From NCBI RefSeq assembly GCF_007655135.1, contig NC_045134.1, forward strand, positions 6,902,982-6,966,981: 64,000 nt of DNA, read 5' to 3'. This document shows, one piece after another, positions 43,101 to 55,200 of this stretch (the first letter of the stretch is position 1; the number at the start of each line of letters is the position of its first letter). A program made the position numbers and the translations under genes. The notes below the pieces were generated by a model. That model made no database searches and was not told the DNA's origin. It saw only the letters and a program-made list of their open reading frames with translations. Source of the stretch: Punica granatum (Eukaryota > Streptophyta > Magnoliopsida > Myrtales > Lythraceae).

Positions 43101-45208
43101 TTCTAGAGATGCTAGGAAAACACATGCAGGTATTGACTTCAGTATGGTGTTGACTTGAACTCCGGATCTTTCTTTGCACTCATATTTTATCGAGTTTTAT
43201 TGCAACATTATATACAATAATCAATTTTGCTCCTATAAATCCTTTTAGTGTTGCATTTAGAATTTACTATTGTATTGCTCAATCATTTGACTTATACAAG
43301 ATGCAGTACTGGTTGCGCAGTTTGACATAATTTTTTTTAATACTTTTTAAAATCTCTGCAAATGTATAATTATTTTCCATAACATTTATGAGTATATAAA
43401 AACTACTGTAGAGTTAAAAAAGATTTTTTAAATAATAATAAATTATAAATCAATAATTACAAAATGGAATGGTAAGAGGAGAGAAGGAAGGGAGGTACGG
43501 TGGAAAAGAGAAAGAGGAGATAGAAAGAAGTAGAGGGAGTTGGGAAGTTGATGGGGAAGTATGATGTACTGAGTAGTTAAAAATCATTTTGGTCGATTAA
43601 CTAACATTTTAATGCTTGTGATCATAACAATTGCAAACAATCATGGAATATATATATATATATATAATATATATGGGTCTAAAGTACATCATTCAGGTAT
43701 AGTACACTTTATTGAACAAGTAACTTATCTAGCCGCATATCTATCACAAATTGGAGGAGTTAGTTGGGGCTTGTTTTCCGATATTGCTCATAGTAATATA
43801 AGGTTGAAAATTATATAGTTGAGGATAAATTAATCAATTCCCATTATTTTTAACTACTCCGTACATCATACTTCCCTATCAACTTCCCAACTCCTTCTAC
43901 TCCTTTCTGTCTCCTCTCTCTCTTTTCCACCGTAACTTTATTCCTTCTCTCCTCTGACCATTCCTTTTTGTAATTATTGATTTATAATTTATTAATGTTA
44001 AAAAAATCTTTTTTAACTCTACATTAGTTTTTATATACTTATAAATGTTATGAAAAATACTAGAGCAATATCGGAAAATCATATACTATATAATATACTA
44101 TTTAATTTTCAACCTTATTTTACTATGAGCAATATTGGAAAAAAAACCCCAACTCACTCCTGCAATTTGTGAAATAGATGCTGCTAGGTAAGTTGCTTGT
44201 TCAATAAAGTGTAGTATACATGTATGATGTACTTTAGACCATATATATATATATATATTCCATGATTGTTTGCAATTGTTATGATCATAAGCTTTAAAAT
44301 GTTAGTTAATCGACTAAAATGATTTGATAACAGGTCAAATTGTTGTTTAGTTTGAGCACAGATTCATTGTAGTACCCTAATACTGATTGATACATGTTGG
44401 TCGCTGGTTAACTTTTACAGAGAAAGAACGCAAGTTTGGTGAGCCAGCAGAGAGGAATGACCTCAAACTCCCGGTTTCTGAGCCCAGCCAAAGAACGGAT
44501 TGTAGTCAGAAGGATGGTGGCATTTCCGGAGATCACTTTTGTAGGATCGGATCCCAAAGAGATGAAACTAGTAGCTCTGCATCAGATGTAGATAATAAGC
44601 AGAATGAGAGGCCGATGTCTCCTGGAACTCTCGCTCTATTGTGTGATGAGAGAGATTCTCTATTTCTCGAAGAAGGGTTGCAAGAGGGGACTACCGAGCG
44701 TACCCGAATCACAAGTAATAATTCATATAGATGTGACTCCACAATCTATGCAGAACAGGAGAAACTCGTCTTGACAAATTTCTGTGATTTTCTTACCAAG
44801 CTCATCAGTTTGACTGGTGGGAGTACTGACGGTGAGTTTCCTCTTTTAACAGAAGTCTAGACTTTCCAAAGCATATTGGTGTAACCACGGGGTAGTGTGG
44901 AGAAGATTATAGGGAGTTTAAAGGAAAATAAAATTTTTGAGATCGATGCAGGTACGGCACTGAGACCAGCACTCCGGACTGAGACCAGAAACGAGCAAAA
45001 TCCAGTGGCTATGGACGTGAATGGTGGAAGCAAAAGGAAGGAACACAGCGAGGAGCCTTACTCCAATGGCACGGTAGCCTTTCCAGCTGCATCAACTAAA
45101 CAATCGTCTCAGGCAGTCATTGGAGGTGTAACCTCTAGTCCCGATCCATTTTTGAACATTGGATTGTCGATAGGGAATGGGCAAGGAGAAATCAGAGATC
45201 AAGATTGA
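40105..45208 (+). CDS. TCX5: TCX5/TCX6-like CXC (TSO1/CPP family) DNA-binding protein
   Basis: Plant CPP proteins are LIN54 relatives that bind CHR-type promoter elements through two cysteine-rich CXC domains; Arabidopsis TCX5/6 act in DREAM complexes. Eight exons: 40105-40517, 41156-41263, 41423-41600, 42130-42474, 42841-42926, 43035-43129, 44421-44831, 44952-45208; phases agree, 630 residues. The N-terminus has ARQLDFT, as in TCX5/6, then a Gln/Ser/Pro-rich stretch. CXC1: [20 protein letters not shown] to CNCTSC (about 159-193). The linker contains [10 protein letters not shown], the conserved RNPxAFxPKI block. CXC2: [20 protein letters not shown] to CRCKDCRN (about 245-281). The C-terminal region is Ser-rich with [11 protein letters not shown] and a KRKEHSEE basic patch. 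The start is the first ATG; a GTG one codon upstream is not a plant start. Intron 6 holds a large inverted-repeat structure. Confidence 0.93.
43374..43584 (+). repeat. Inverted-repeat arm A (TCX intron 6)
   Basis: About 211 bp starting near TTTTCCATAACATTTATGAG and ending TGATGTACTGAGTAGTTAAA (plus a few bases). Its reverse complement recurs at 43846-44058 at roughly 88-90% identity by eye. Confidence 0.85.
43585..43819 (+). repeat. Inverted-repeat arm B (TCX intron 6)
   Basis: About 235 bp from CATTTTGGTCGATTAACTAA to GGTTGAAAATTATATAG, with a (TA)n run near its middle. Its reverse complement recurs at 44096-44321 at roughly 87% identity by eye. Confidence 0.85.
43846..44058 (-). repeat. 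Inverted-repeat arm A' (TCX intron 6)
   Basis: Reverse complement of arm A, starting ATTTTTAACTACTCCGTACA. It lies between arms B and B', so the order is A-B-A'-B' rather than a simple A-B-B'-A' palindrome. Confidence 0.85.
44096..44321 (-). repeat. Inverted-repeat arm B' (TCX intron 6)
   Basis: Reverse complement of arm B, ending GTTAGTTAATCGACTAAAAT(G). It is followed about 100 bp later by exon 7 of the TCX gene. Confidence 0.85.
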
Positions 45209-45763
45209 GAGCAAGGTTTGATTTCAGCTGACAAAGGGAACAAAGCTTGACCGTGATATAGTATTCTTTCTTCGGGGGAACAAAACTTTACCATGGTATA
45301 GTATATATTCTTTCCTCGGCAGTTTGGGTTTCTCTTGCTTCATTCACATTCATTCTCAAGTCCAATGGATGTTGTCGTATGAACATTTCATTGCGGCTCT
45401 GCCACATCTCTTTGCTTCGCCACAGAAAGCTCCTTTATAAGTGTTTTGTTTTCCTTTTTGTCCACCAATGTCAAATTTCAATTTCAGTGTGAAACGCAAT
45501 GGAAAATTTAAAGACTATATCAGTTTTCAGGAAAAATGGGCCAAGGATGAGGAAGAATGTGGAGTTTCAGTTTGAAGTCTGGAAGAGAACCAGAGAAAGC
45601 AATAGCCAGTAACGTTGCTACATTGCACATACAAATTTCGTCCTAAACTTAACACTCTAACAACAGCCACTGGACTAAGTTGGACAACAACTGTATTTTG
45701 CTCGTACCCGCATCCCGACTTGCTGCATATCGAGTGACAATCTGAAATGCTGCGAACATGGGC
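45209..45763. other. Shared 3' interval between convergent TCX and DAT1-like genes
   Basis: 555 bp holding the 3'UTRs of both genes. A small direct repeat (GTATATTCTTTC-like, around 45258-45315) is visible. No gene. Confidence 0.5.
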
Positions 45764-47709
45764 TCAGTAAGGAACAGGAGTTCGGACTGAGGATGGTCCG
45801 GATTTCATGTCCTCGACAATAGCATCATGGAGAGCCCGAGCTACTGGACCTTCTTTGCCTTCAAAGAACAGCAATAAAGAGAGATTAGAAACTTGCAGAC
45901 ATCCAATTTTACATGAACTGCAGCTAAGAAAAACTACTAAGCGACATCATCGACTGTAGGATAGAGCACTTACCATCACCGATCAACTGATTGTCCCACT
46001 GGACCACGGGTCTGATGAGAACCCCGCTACCAATAAGCATCATCTCCTCGGCTGCCTTCCCTTCCTCCACTGTGACATCTCTTAATGTGATTCCCCGAAT
46101 CTCACCCTTCTTCCCTAACCCTTCTGCGAGGTTGAGCACCCTTTTGGCTGTGCATCCACTGAGAATCTTATCGAAGCAGGGCATCAAGAGCTCCCTCTCC
46201 CTCGTGATAAACCCCACATTCATGTTCGGGCCCTCAGCCACGAACCCGTCACCGTCAAGCCAGATGGCCGCAAAGGCCCCATCTTCCTCGGCCTCCATCT
46301 TTGAGAGCACGTTTGGAAGATAGTTCACGCTCTTGGTGGTGGCGAACTGGGGCGGCTTTATGGGAACCGAAGACGTAATTACCTTAACACCCCCTGAGTC
46401 GAAGGGCGACTGGTCTTGAATGACTATGGCATATAAGGCGGATTCAGGGCAGCCAGAGCAAGAAAGCTGGAAGTTACCCGGTCCTGCTGAGAGCCAATAT
46501 CTTAGGGAACCTTCTCGACACTTGGAGATGCTCACCGTTCGTATCAGTATTTGCCTAATGGTTTCACGGTCGAAGGGGGGCCGAATTTTGGCCATTGATG
46601 CCGACCTTAGAATACGATCCAAGTGCTGGTCCAGCTCGTAGAGAAATCTAATATAAGAACAATCAAAGATTAATCAAACATACTATACTTGGGAGGCATA
46701 TTTTTCAGGGAGCACAAGATTTACAAACCCGTCCATTATCGCCGCTGTATCAAACACACCGTGCCCTCTATGAACCATATGGTCGTCCATCGGGATCAAC
46801 ATTGCAGTTGGATCCGTCGTTATTCCACCTAGAATACTCGAGTACATAGCCAAAAACTGTTGTTTGCCTTGCCAGTCCTCTCGCCTTGCCCTCATCCTCT
46901 GGATTACCTATTTGAACAAGTAAACAGAATTGCTAACAGATATCAGATTGCGATATTCACCTCAACAGACTGCGGCATTCGAATTCTAGGCTCTCAATTC
47001 CCAACACAGAGAACGAATCATTTTACTGAGATTTCTATGCTTGTGCGCTGCTACGAAGGTTCATTTTTAAGTGTTCCGTCTTGATCTTACGCAAAAGTTC
47101 GATATTCCTAAAGCCTCGCAGAAAAACAACATAATTGCCGAATACCATGTTACTTGGTGAGCTTATTCAATCAAACAGGAGGCTGCACGTTCAACGACCG
47201 AGGTCCTCGGAAGAACTGCATGAATACCGGACTAGACATTTATGAAAGGCCTATGAGTAACATTGAAGAACCGACTACCAGGCAATGGCGGAAGCTAGTG
47301 TCCATAAACATATGAAACAGAATGAATATTTTCGACGAACTAATTAGATAGAGGAAACTAATAACCTCCGAGCCGTCGAGTACTGGAACATCCGCTGCCG
47401 CTACTTGACTCCCTGAATCTGTACACAACAAATTCGTTAAATGTAATGTATCACTCCAGAAAATACCGAACTACGACGGATAAAGATTTATAGACAGGAG
47501 AGCTTAGTAAAAAGAGAAGAGTCGTCACCGATCAGAGCTTCAGCTCGGGAAGACGAATTGCTGCCCATCAGTGCCCTCGGCAGTCTGCGCAATGGGAGCA
47601 GACGCCCATGTCTTGCGAAGGGGAATTGCCGTGTGATCCTCGTTGGGTGATCGGAGTGGCGATCGTTGGCTTTTGTGAGGGCCCGAGAGAAGGTAAGGGA
47701 CGACGCCAT
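45764..47709 (-). CDS. DAT1: Plastid fold-type IV aminotransferase (DAT1/ADC-lyase type)
   Basis: PLP-dependent class IV aminotransferase-like protein; the Arabidopsis counterpart (At5g57850, from memory) has been assigned both as D-amino-acid transaminase and as aminodeoxychorismate lyase of folate synthesis. Minus-strand exons: 47709-47529, 47418-47366, 46907-46729, 46647-45974, 45858-45764; phases agree, 393 residues. Residues 1 to about 60 are Arg/Ser-rich with few acidic residues, fitting a plastid transit peptide. Then DVPVLDGSE, MYSSILGGITTDP, DDHMVHRGHGVFDTAAIMDG (fold-type IV substrate-pocket region), FLYELDQHLDRIL, GNFQLSC, and TTKSVNYLPNVL, whose Lys243 is the likely PLP Schiff-base lysine. 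ALWLDGDGFVAEG-like (AIWLDGDGFVAEGPNMNVGF) is the E-G-N block. It converges with the TCX gene. Which reaction dominates cannot be told from sequence. Confidence 0.9.
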
Positions 47710-49044
47710 GGGAGCAGCAGAGTAGGAATCTTTGAGTCTGTATCTTTATGAGAACTGATGATCAGTAACAGAGACGAGACTGAGTTATGAGAGAATCAAT
47801 CACGCAGTGACTGGGAATCTCTATGCCGGCCGGCCACCATCAGGTCCCGCCAAGGCAATTTTTCCTGTTGCGGAATCGTTACGTAACAGAACCTTACATA
47901 TTCTATTATTAATAATTGGATCTTTAAAAATATTAATTAGTTTATAATTATAAATATTAATTTTTTTTATCATTCTCAATACAACAATGAACAAAAGATG
48001 TTGACTTCACCGTATTGAGTTAGTAATATTAAATACTTTATTTACGTAAAAAAGTAGTTATGGTTTATTTACTCAAAAAAGCATTAATTTATACTTTAAA
48101 ATAATAAAATAAAATGAATAAAATTATTTTAATTAAAATTAAGGTTATTATTCTACCTGGAAAATTAAAAATTATAATATAAATGATCTCATTCATTGTA
48201 CGGTTTACATAACATTTTTGTTAATGCATTTTGCTTGAAAATTGCATTTACAATTTTTATTTGTAAATTATTTTCCAGCCTTTATATCTTTTTTTCTCAT
48301 TTACTAATATTTCTACTTAATTTTTTATTCAAGTAAGTATTTTTCATCAAATTAACATCAATTATTCAGCAAATAAAAAACTAATAAATTATTGATACCG
48401 CATTAATTATTTGAAAATTGTAATTATTATATTTGCGCAAATTAGAGATATTTTTGTTTTTAATATCTATCAGCATTTGTTAGTTTACTCCAAAATCCTA
48501 AGTAAAAGGCAGATATATCTTATTTAGATATATATAAAATATATAAACATAAAGAAATATTTAAAACAATCATTTTTAGCGATTCCTTTTATCAATCCTG
48601 GTATCAACAGAACATTACCTTTCCTTAATTTTTTTAAAAGGCTTTTATGATCCGTTTGGTTTGTAAGTAACATATTAAAATCAGATTTAAAAAAAGAGTG
48701 ATATAAATGATTATGTATAAGATTTACTTTTTGATTTTGTATAAATTATGTAATTTTAACTTTGAAAAAGAGTGGTATAAATAGAATTCACCATTTGACT
48801 TTGTATGAATTATTTTGTTTTGTTATGGACAAAATTAAGTTAAAGTAAGATCTTAAAATCGCATTTTGAATCAAAACGGAACAATCCATTCAAAGGCAAT
48901 CATTTTTTAGCCATACACTTTTAATTTTTAAAAATAAGGATTCGTGGAAACATCGTATTTTATTATATCATTAACCCCGATGATAATAAAACATTTTCTC
49001 AAATATTAAAAATCAACGGTCTTCGATCAGGCTCAAACTCCACA
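47710..49044. other. Intergenic AT-rich DNA between divergent genes
   Basis: Upstream of both the DAT1-like gene (minus) and the four-TM gene (plus). It includes a GGCCGGCC patch near 47828 and a MITE-like element at 48648-48895. Otherwise AT-rich and without recognisable genes. Confidence 0.45.
48648..48895. mobile_element. MITE-like element with CCGTTTGG-type ends
   Basis: Left end GATCCGTTTGGTTTGTAAGT; right end GAATCAAAACGGAACAATC, giving an imperfect inverted repeat (ATCCGTTTGGTTT versus TTCCGTTTTGATT). The AT-rich interior has two 'AAAGAGTG(A/G)TATAAAT' repeats. It differs from family M1 in its body. Superfamily undecided. Confidence 0.5.
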
Positions 49045-49470
49045 ACCGAACGAGCCCTGATGTTCACCCGCCGGCGGAGAGCATCTTCTGCTTTCCGATT
49101 TCGAGTCCGTCCAAATTAGGGTTTGCTGCTCGATTTGATACCCTGACCCAAACCCCACCGCGGATTCCCAATCGGGCTCAATTGCAGAGTTTCTGATCCA
49201 CTGAAGTTCCTCCGTCGACCATATCTCCGTCCCGGTCGAGCAAACGGTGGTTTCTGCTCTCCTTCTTCTTCTTCAGCTCAAAAACCTCGGAAGCCCTAAG
49301 CTTCCAGTTCTTGGATCTTTGTGTTCAGCTGGGATTCTTGAATTTGAGCTTCCATTGGCTCGAAGCGATCTTGGCAACCGAGTTTCCTGTTGAGTTCCAC
49401 CTCAGGGTTCTTTATGTTAGATCCCTAGATCGCATTAGAAGTTCAGGTACAACAGCTAGTTTAATCAGAG

Positions 49471-51007
49471 ATGTCGATAATCGGAGACGCCTTGCGGCAG
49501 GCATTCATGCCGAAGCACGAGTACGAGAGCCTCCGGGACGAGGACAAAGCTTGGACGAAGCTCCAAAGACCGTCCTTGGTGCTGTCGGTTTCTTTGATCT
49601 GTTTAGTTGTCATGACCTGTACAATCATTAGCCTGAACATAGTGTTTCCGAGTGATCCCGCGAAGAGACCGTTCTGCAGGGACAGGAGGCTCCAGCCCCT
49701 GCAGATTAATCTCAAACACCGGGATTCAGATTTGTTGCCGGGGGCTTTCTACTTGACGGATGCTGAGACTGTTGAATATTTCTGGATAGTTCTTTTCGTG
49801 CCCTCGACGATCATTTTCTCAGTTTCCGCTGTTTATCTTCTTGCCGGTAAGCAAGTCATGATATGCTGCTGCTGTTCCTTCTTGTGCCTATGTTGTTCCT
49901 CTTCACTTTACGTTCCTGTTACAAGTGTCGTTAGATCGTAGTATTATGATAGCTGTCTTTCTAGGGAAAGTGAGTGCTAACGATTTTGTCACTGTAATTG
50001 ATTCCAAAATAATGCAGTTGCTGCTATAGATAAAGTATTGGCATTGTGTTTTAATGGAAATAAGTTCCTAGAAGCGGGTTTTGGAGTCGCGCATTTGTTG
50101 GCAAAAGTAACACCCGATTGGTATGAATTAAGCATCTCTAGAGAGCCTGCTTGTGGGAAAAATGAAATTTCATATCAATATTCAGTGAGAAACTTCAAGA
50201 ATAGACTTTTCCCCTTTAAGAACACTTTCCTTTCTGCTTTTCTAGTTTATCTTTGTATATCTGATCCTGCTATTGAATCTTTTACTTGTGGCAAAGTACT
50301 TGACATTGTCGGTTTTCAGTTGCTCAGAGTTCTGTAAATGTTTCAGGCATTCTTGTTGCTTATTCTGCACCAACAAGACATGGATGCTTGAAGGTGGTTG
50401 AAAACAATTACTGTGCTTCCAGAAGGGGTGTGTGATCTGCCCTTTGAACTTCTACACTGTTGTTATTGGCTACTTTATATTTTGAATTGAGCCTTTAGTT
50501 GGTTAATAGGATAGGTTTGAGGAGAAATTACATTTGGAACTATAGCATACTTATCATTTCATGATACTCATTTGTACCTATTATGTAGGTGGGGTTCGTT
50601 GTCTCTCCATCCTCAACATTGTCTTTGCTATAATTTTTGGACTCCTTGCCTTGTTTCTCGGTTCAAGCCTCCTCACTCTAGGGAGCAGCTGCTCCGTGCC
50701 CTTATTTTGGTGCTATGAGCTAGCATCTTGGGGGCTTGTGACCTTATACGGAGGAACAGCTTTCTTCCTGAGGAGGAAAGCTGCTGCAATCCTTGATGAG
50801 GGAGAGCTCGGAGCTCGGAATTTGGGGCTTGAGATGCTGGAAACGAATCCCTTGGAAGTCACTCCAGATGTCGAGAGACGGGTCAATGAAGGGTTCAAGT
50901 CATGGATGGGTTCTTCCTTCCTCTCCTCGGACGAAGAAGACGAGCCGGAGAGTTACATGGAAGCACCGCAGCATGACCGCATCGACTCCACAAAGCAGAG
51001 AGTGTGA
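49471..51007 (+). CDS. Conserved plant four-TM membrane protein, function unknown
   Basis: Three exons (49471-49846, 50347-50427, 50589-51007), in phase, 291 residues. Starts MSIIGDALRQAFMPKHEYES, a plausible conserved cytosolic N-terminus. Predicted membrane helices: about 38-57 (LICLVVMTCTIISLNIVF), about 104-126 (FWIVLFVPSTIIFSVSAVYL), one in exon 3 (LNIVFAIIFGLLALFLGSSL) and one ending in a basic stop-transfer (SWGLVTLYGGTAFFLRRK). Loops contain Cys pairs (CRDRR; HGCLKVVENNYCASRRG; SSCSVPLFWCYE). The C-terminal tail is acidic and Ser-rich (SSFLSSDEEDEPE). I believe it belongs to a widespread uncharacterised plant family but cannot assign a name or role. A leader of at least 300 bp precedes the start. 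Confidence 0.85.
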
Positions 51008-51798
51008 GTCTTGAGTCATATGGAAGTTTACTGACATACACTACCCACCCAACCTTTCAATTTTGATAAACTGATATGACAAAATGCGTCTCTCCGCTGC
51101 TGTACAAGTCGGGCAAAGGCCATATCTCAGAATTCGGGCCTATATGTGACACCTCATAGTTGTAGCTTGTGAATACTAATTGTATTTGGGTTTCGTATGA
51201 AGTGAAAAGTAGGCAAAGGGATGACTCTGAGTTTTCCACCGAGATCTCTGTATTTGGGCTTTCTAGTAATGAAATTTCACCAATCTGATGTTCATATTTC
51301 GTTTACGGGCTCTTTTATGGTGCAATAGCATCTTTGTTTCTGCCTTTTCTCTTCATATATACACGATTTCCGAGTTATTCTATTTTACCATGGACGTTCT
51401 GCGTGAACATACAGTCTCGAATCATCAGTGTCCGGCTAATTCTTTAGGAGCTTAGGAGAGCAGAATTTAGGTCGAACAAGTATCTTACAAGTATTTTTAA
51501 CGAAGGAGACAATGGCGGGATGTGTGGATGGTTCTATAAAGAGATTACGCATATGGTTAAGAAAATTGAGCTTCTATGTAGATTTTGTACTACTCTAAGA
51601 TGGATCGAACACAGAATAGTGAGAATGGTTAGAGCAACTTGAGCAAATTATGATAAGAAAAGCTTTTCATTCAACAATAACGGCAAAAAATCGGCAAGAT
51701 TAGGAGCAAACGTAGTACTTCTTAGCTCTTATTTTCATGAATATTAATAAACAAAAACCAAATAAAAATTAATTAAAAAGAATAAATAAATAAAGTTA

Positions 51799-51915
51799 TG
51801 GGCTTCGTTTAGAGAATATGTCCAAGCCCATAAATAAAAGCCCAGCCCAAGACTATCTGTTGTGGAGTGGACTCTCCTCTCATCTCATCTCTCTTCTTCT
51901 CTCTCTAAACCCTAA
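51799..51915. promoter_or_regulatory. Site II (TGGGCY) cluster plus telo-box upstream of EIF3L
   Basis: TGGGCT at 51799, AGCCCA (reverse) at 51825-51830, 51839-51844 and 51844-51849, then the telo-box AAACCCTAA at 51907-51915. Site II plus telo-box is the standard promoter pairing of plant ribosomal-protein and translation-factor genes, which fits the downstream gene. A CT-rich tract lies between them. Confidence 0.8.
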
Positions 51916-52207
51916 GTCTCCTCCTCCTCGGCTCGTTCTCGCAGTCTCGTCGCAGATCCCGCCATTGAATCTCGCCGCCGGCCGGTAATCTTCTCTTCCA
52001 TGTGTTTGATCTGTTGCAGTGATTTCGTTAGCTCTGTGGTAGTAGCTTAATCACATGCCTCCGTTCTCGGCGTCGGTATAATTCGAATCTGGCCGTGGGT
52101 CCCGATTACTCCATCTGCTCAAACTCAGTTCCGTTTGTTTTACATCCCTGTGTGGATTTCAGCTCAATCCGTAGCTGAACGGTGAGCTTTGTCACCCTTC
52201 CGCGACA

Positions 52208-55200
52208 ATGTCTGCTAGCTACGATTACGACGAGGCGGCCGGGAGCTACGACGATGGCCATCGCCAGTCGCAGCAGCAGGACGTCGGTTACGACCCCAAC
52301 TTCGTGCCCGACTCCGTAAAGTCCTTCGTCGTCCACCTGTACCGACACATCCGGGAGAAGAACGTGTATGAGATCCACCAGATGTATGAGACCTCGTTCC
52401 ACACTCTATCGGACAGGCTGTTCAAGGACACCCCGTGGCCGTCCGTCGATGCTGTGGCGCACTATGTTGACAACGACCACGTGTTCTGCTTGCTGTATCG
52501 CGAGATGTGGTTTAGACATTTGTATGCGAGGCTGTCGCCGACATTGAAGCAGAGGATCGATTCTTGGGACAACTACTGCAGCCTCTTTCAGGTACGAATG
52601 CTAAATTTGACTTTGTTATGACAAATTCAGTGGTGCATATTGAGAAACTATTGGCTATGTTCAAGGCATGGCAGGGAGTGCGATATGGTTACTACATGTT
52701 TATCAACTTTTGTATATTAATGTTTCTGCCTTTGAGAACAATTGATGGATAGCCGAGGACATTTTGATAGTTTGCTCCTATGATTGACTATACACCCAGA
52801 TAGGAGAATTATCCTAATTTCCGGAAGTGAATTTTAATTATTAGCATTTCAGTAATCAAGTAGTTATGATATTGTTTCTTTGGGAGTGAGCATCTCTGCA
52901 TGTATGGGCTGTTGTCTCTGTTATTTCTTGGTTGACCTGAAATATAGATGGTTTGAAATAAATTTTCTCGTTCTTTTAAGGTTGTGCTGCATGGAGTGGT
53001 GAATATGCAATTGCCAAACCAGTGGTTGTGGGATATGGTGGATGAGTTTGTGTACCAGTTCCAGAGTTTCTGTCAATACAGGGCAAAGATGAAGAACAAG
53101 ACAGAACAGGAGATTGCACTCTTTCGGCAATATGATCAGGTAATTGTAGTTCGAAAGCAAAAATCAGCTCATCATTTGTCTATCTTATATGGGAGGTGCA
53201 TATCCGGTAGTGTCTAATCTTGGAATGCTTGCAAACCATCATTTCTCAAATAACATATTAAATTGGCAATTGCTTTATATATCCGCCTCTTTTTCCATTC
53301 ATTGTGCACTTTCTCTAGAGGAGTTTACTTGTACATCTACCATGCTCAATGCCCCTCTATCTAGGTTGATTGAATTTTTTCAGCATATAGGTTAGTATTT
53401 CTGTTTGTATTTAATGCCTAACTGTATTATCCTAGGCCTGGAATGTGTATGGTGTGCTCAATTATTTGCAAGCACTTGTGGAGAAGTCTGCAATCATTCA
53501 GATTTTGGAGCGGGAGAAGGCTGGCCTGGAACAATTCACTGCTAATGACGGGTATCACTATGATGGTGGGAGCAATGTGGTGAAGGTGCTGGGATATTTC
53601 AGCATGGTAGGATTGCTCCGAGTTCATTGCCTGTTAGGTGATTATCAAACTGGTCTCAAGTGCTTGCAGCCAATTGACATAAGCCAGCAAGGTGTCTACT
53701 TTACTGTCATAGGAAGCCACATTGCCACCATTTATCACTATGGATTTGCCTGCCTCATGCTGAGGAGGTATGTCTTTCTCACATTCGCTCTGTATGTTTG
53801 CCCAATGATCGTTGCTGTGATATATTTTTACTGTCATTCTACAATATGCTGCAAGTTGATATTGTTCAAAGGTGTAAATAGCTCCAGCTTTTTTATTTTA
53901 TTATATTGAAAGGGTATATGAAAACATGAAAATGCAAGCTGTTATAGGTCTATCACATAGAGTAAATTTTGTTAATGCGATGCTCAACTTGTGTTTCTTT
54001 TCATTTTCCAATCAATTAAAAACAGTTCCGAGCCTACAGGTAGTAACTCGATTATTAGTTATTCTTTTTGTCCTTTCTGTATATATGTGTGTTGTATATA
54101 TGCTTATAGATATTATCCCTGTCAAACTATGTTCGTATTAGCTTTCTACTTGTCAGTTATTTTTGCTCTTTCACTTGTTTCAAATTTAGGCGTTATAGCC
54201 ACTCAGTCTTTGAGTTAATTTGACAGGTATGTTGATGCAATAAGGGAATTCAATAAAATTCTTCTTTATATTTATAAGACCAAGCAGTATCACCAGAAGT
54301 CTTCCCAGTATGAGCAGATACTGAAGAAGAACGAGCAGATGTATGCCTTGCTCGCTATTTGTCTCTCTCTATGCCCCCAAGTTAATCTTGTTGATGAAAC
54401 TGTGAACTCCCAGTTGCGGGAGAAGTACGGTGAAAAGATGGCCAGAATGCAGAGATTTGATGACGAGGCTTTTGCCATTTATGATGAGCTTTTCTCCTAT
54501 GCTTGCCCAAAATTCATTACACCCTCAGCTCCGAGTTTTGAAGAGCCCCTTGTCAATTACAATCAGGTGCATGATTATATATTTCATCTTGTATGTGTGA
54601 GCAGTTTGTTCTGGACTATTTTTGGACAACTTATTGCCGCTTATTGGTTCTATATACTGATGGTTGTAAATTTCTACTATTTTCAATTGTGATGCCTTAA
54701 TTGACTTATGTTCATCTTTCCTCCTCCTTTTTTTTTTTTTTTAGATTAAGATGTTCATAGGAGTTTGTTAACCTACCTTTATGATAGAATGGATGAAACA
54801 ATCAACTGCTAATGTTCGGTTATGATGGAGAATCATCTTGCTTTCTTCTCACGCTGTCAAATTTTTTTCCAGGATGCCTATAGACTTCAATTAAAGCTAT
54901 TCCTCTATGAAGTCAAACAGCAGCAATTGTTGTCTGGTGTAAGGACTTTCTTGAAAGTGTACTCGACCATCTCCCTTGCCAAGCTTGCAAATTACATGGA
55001 AGTGGACGAACCTACCCTACGGTATGATTTACAACAAATTTCTTTTTGACATCATGGATTTTAATTCGTTTTACCTTTTTAAAGATACTCGTGCCAAAAT
55101 TCTTTCTTGCAGAACTATATTGTTGACATATAAGCACAAGACACATTCAGTTGATGCAGATGGAAAGATCATCTCAAATGCTGATATTGATTTCTACATC

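Noticed and set aside
49311..49631. A frame overlapping the start of the four-TM gene
   Set aside because: It begins at TTG rather than ATG and overlaps the real frame; most likely leader sequence.
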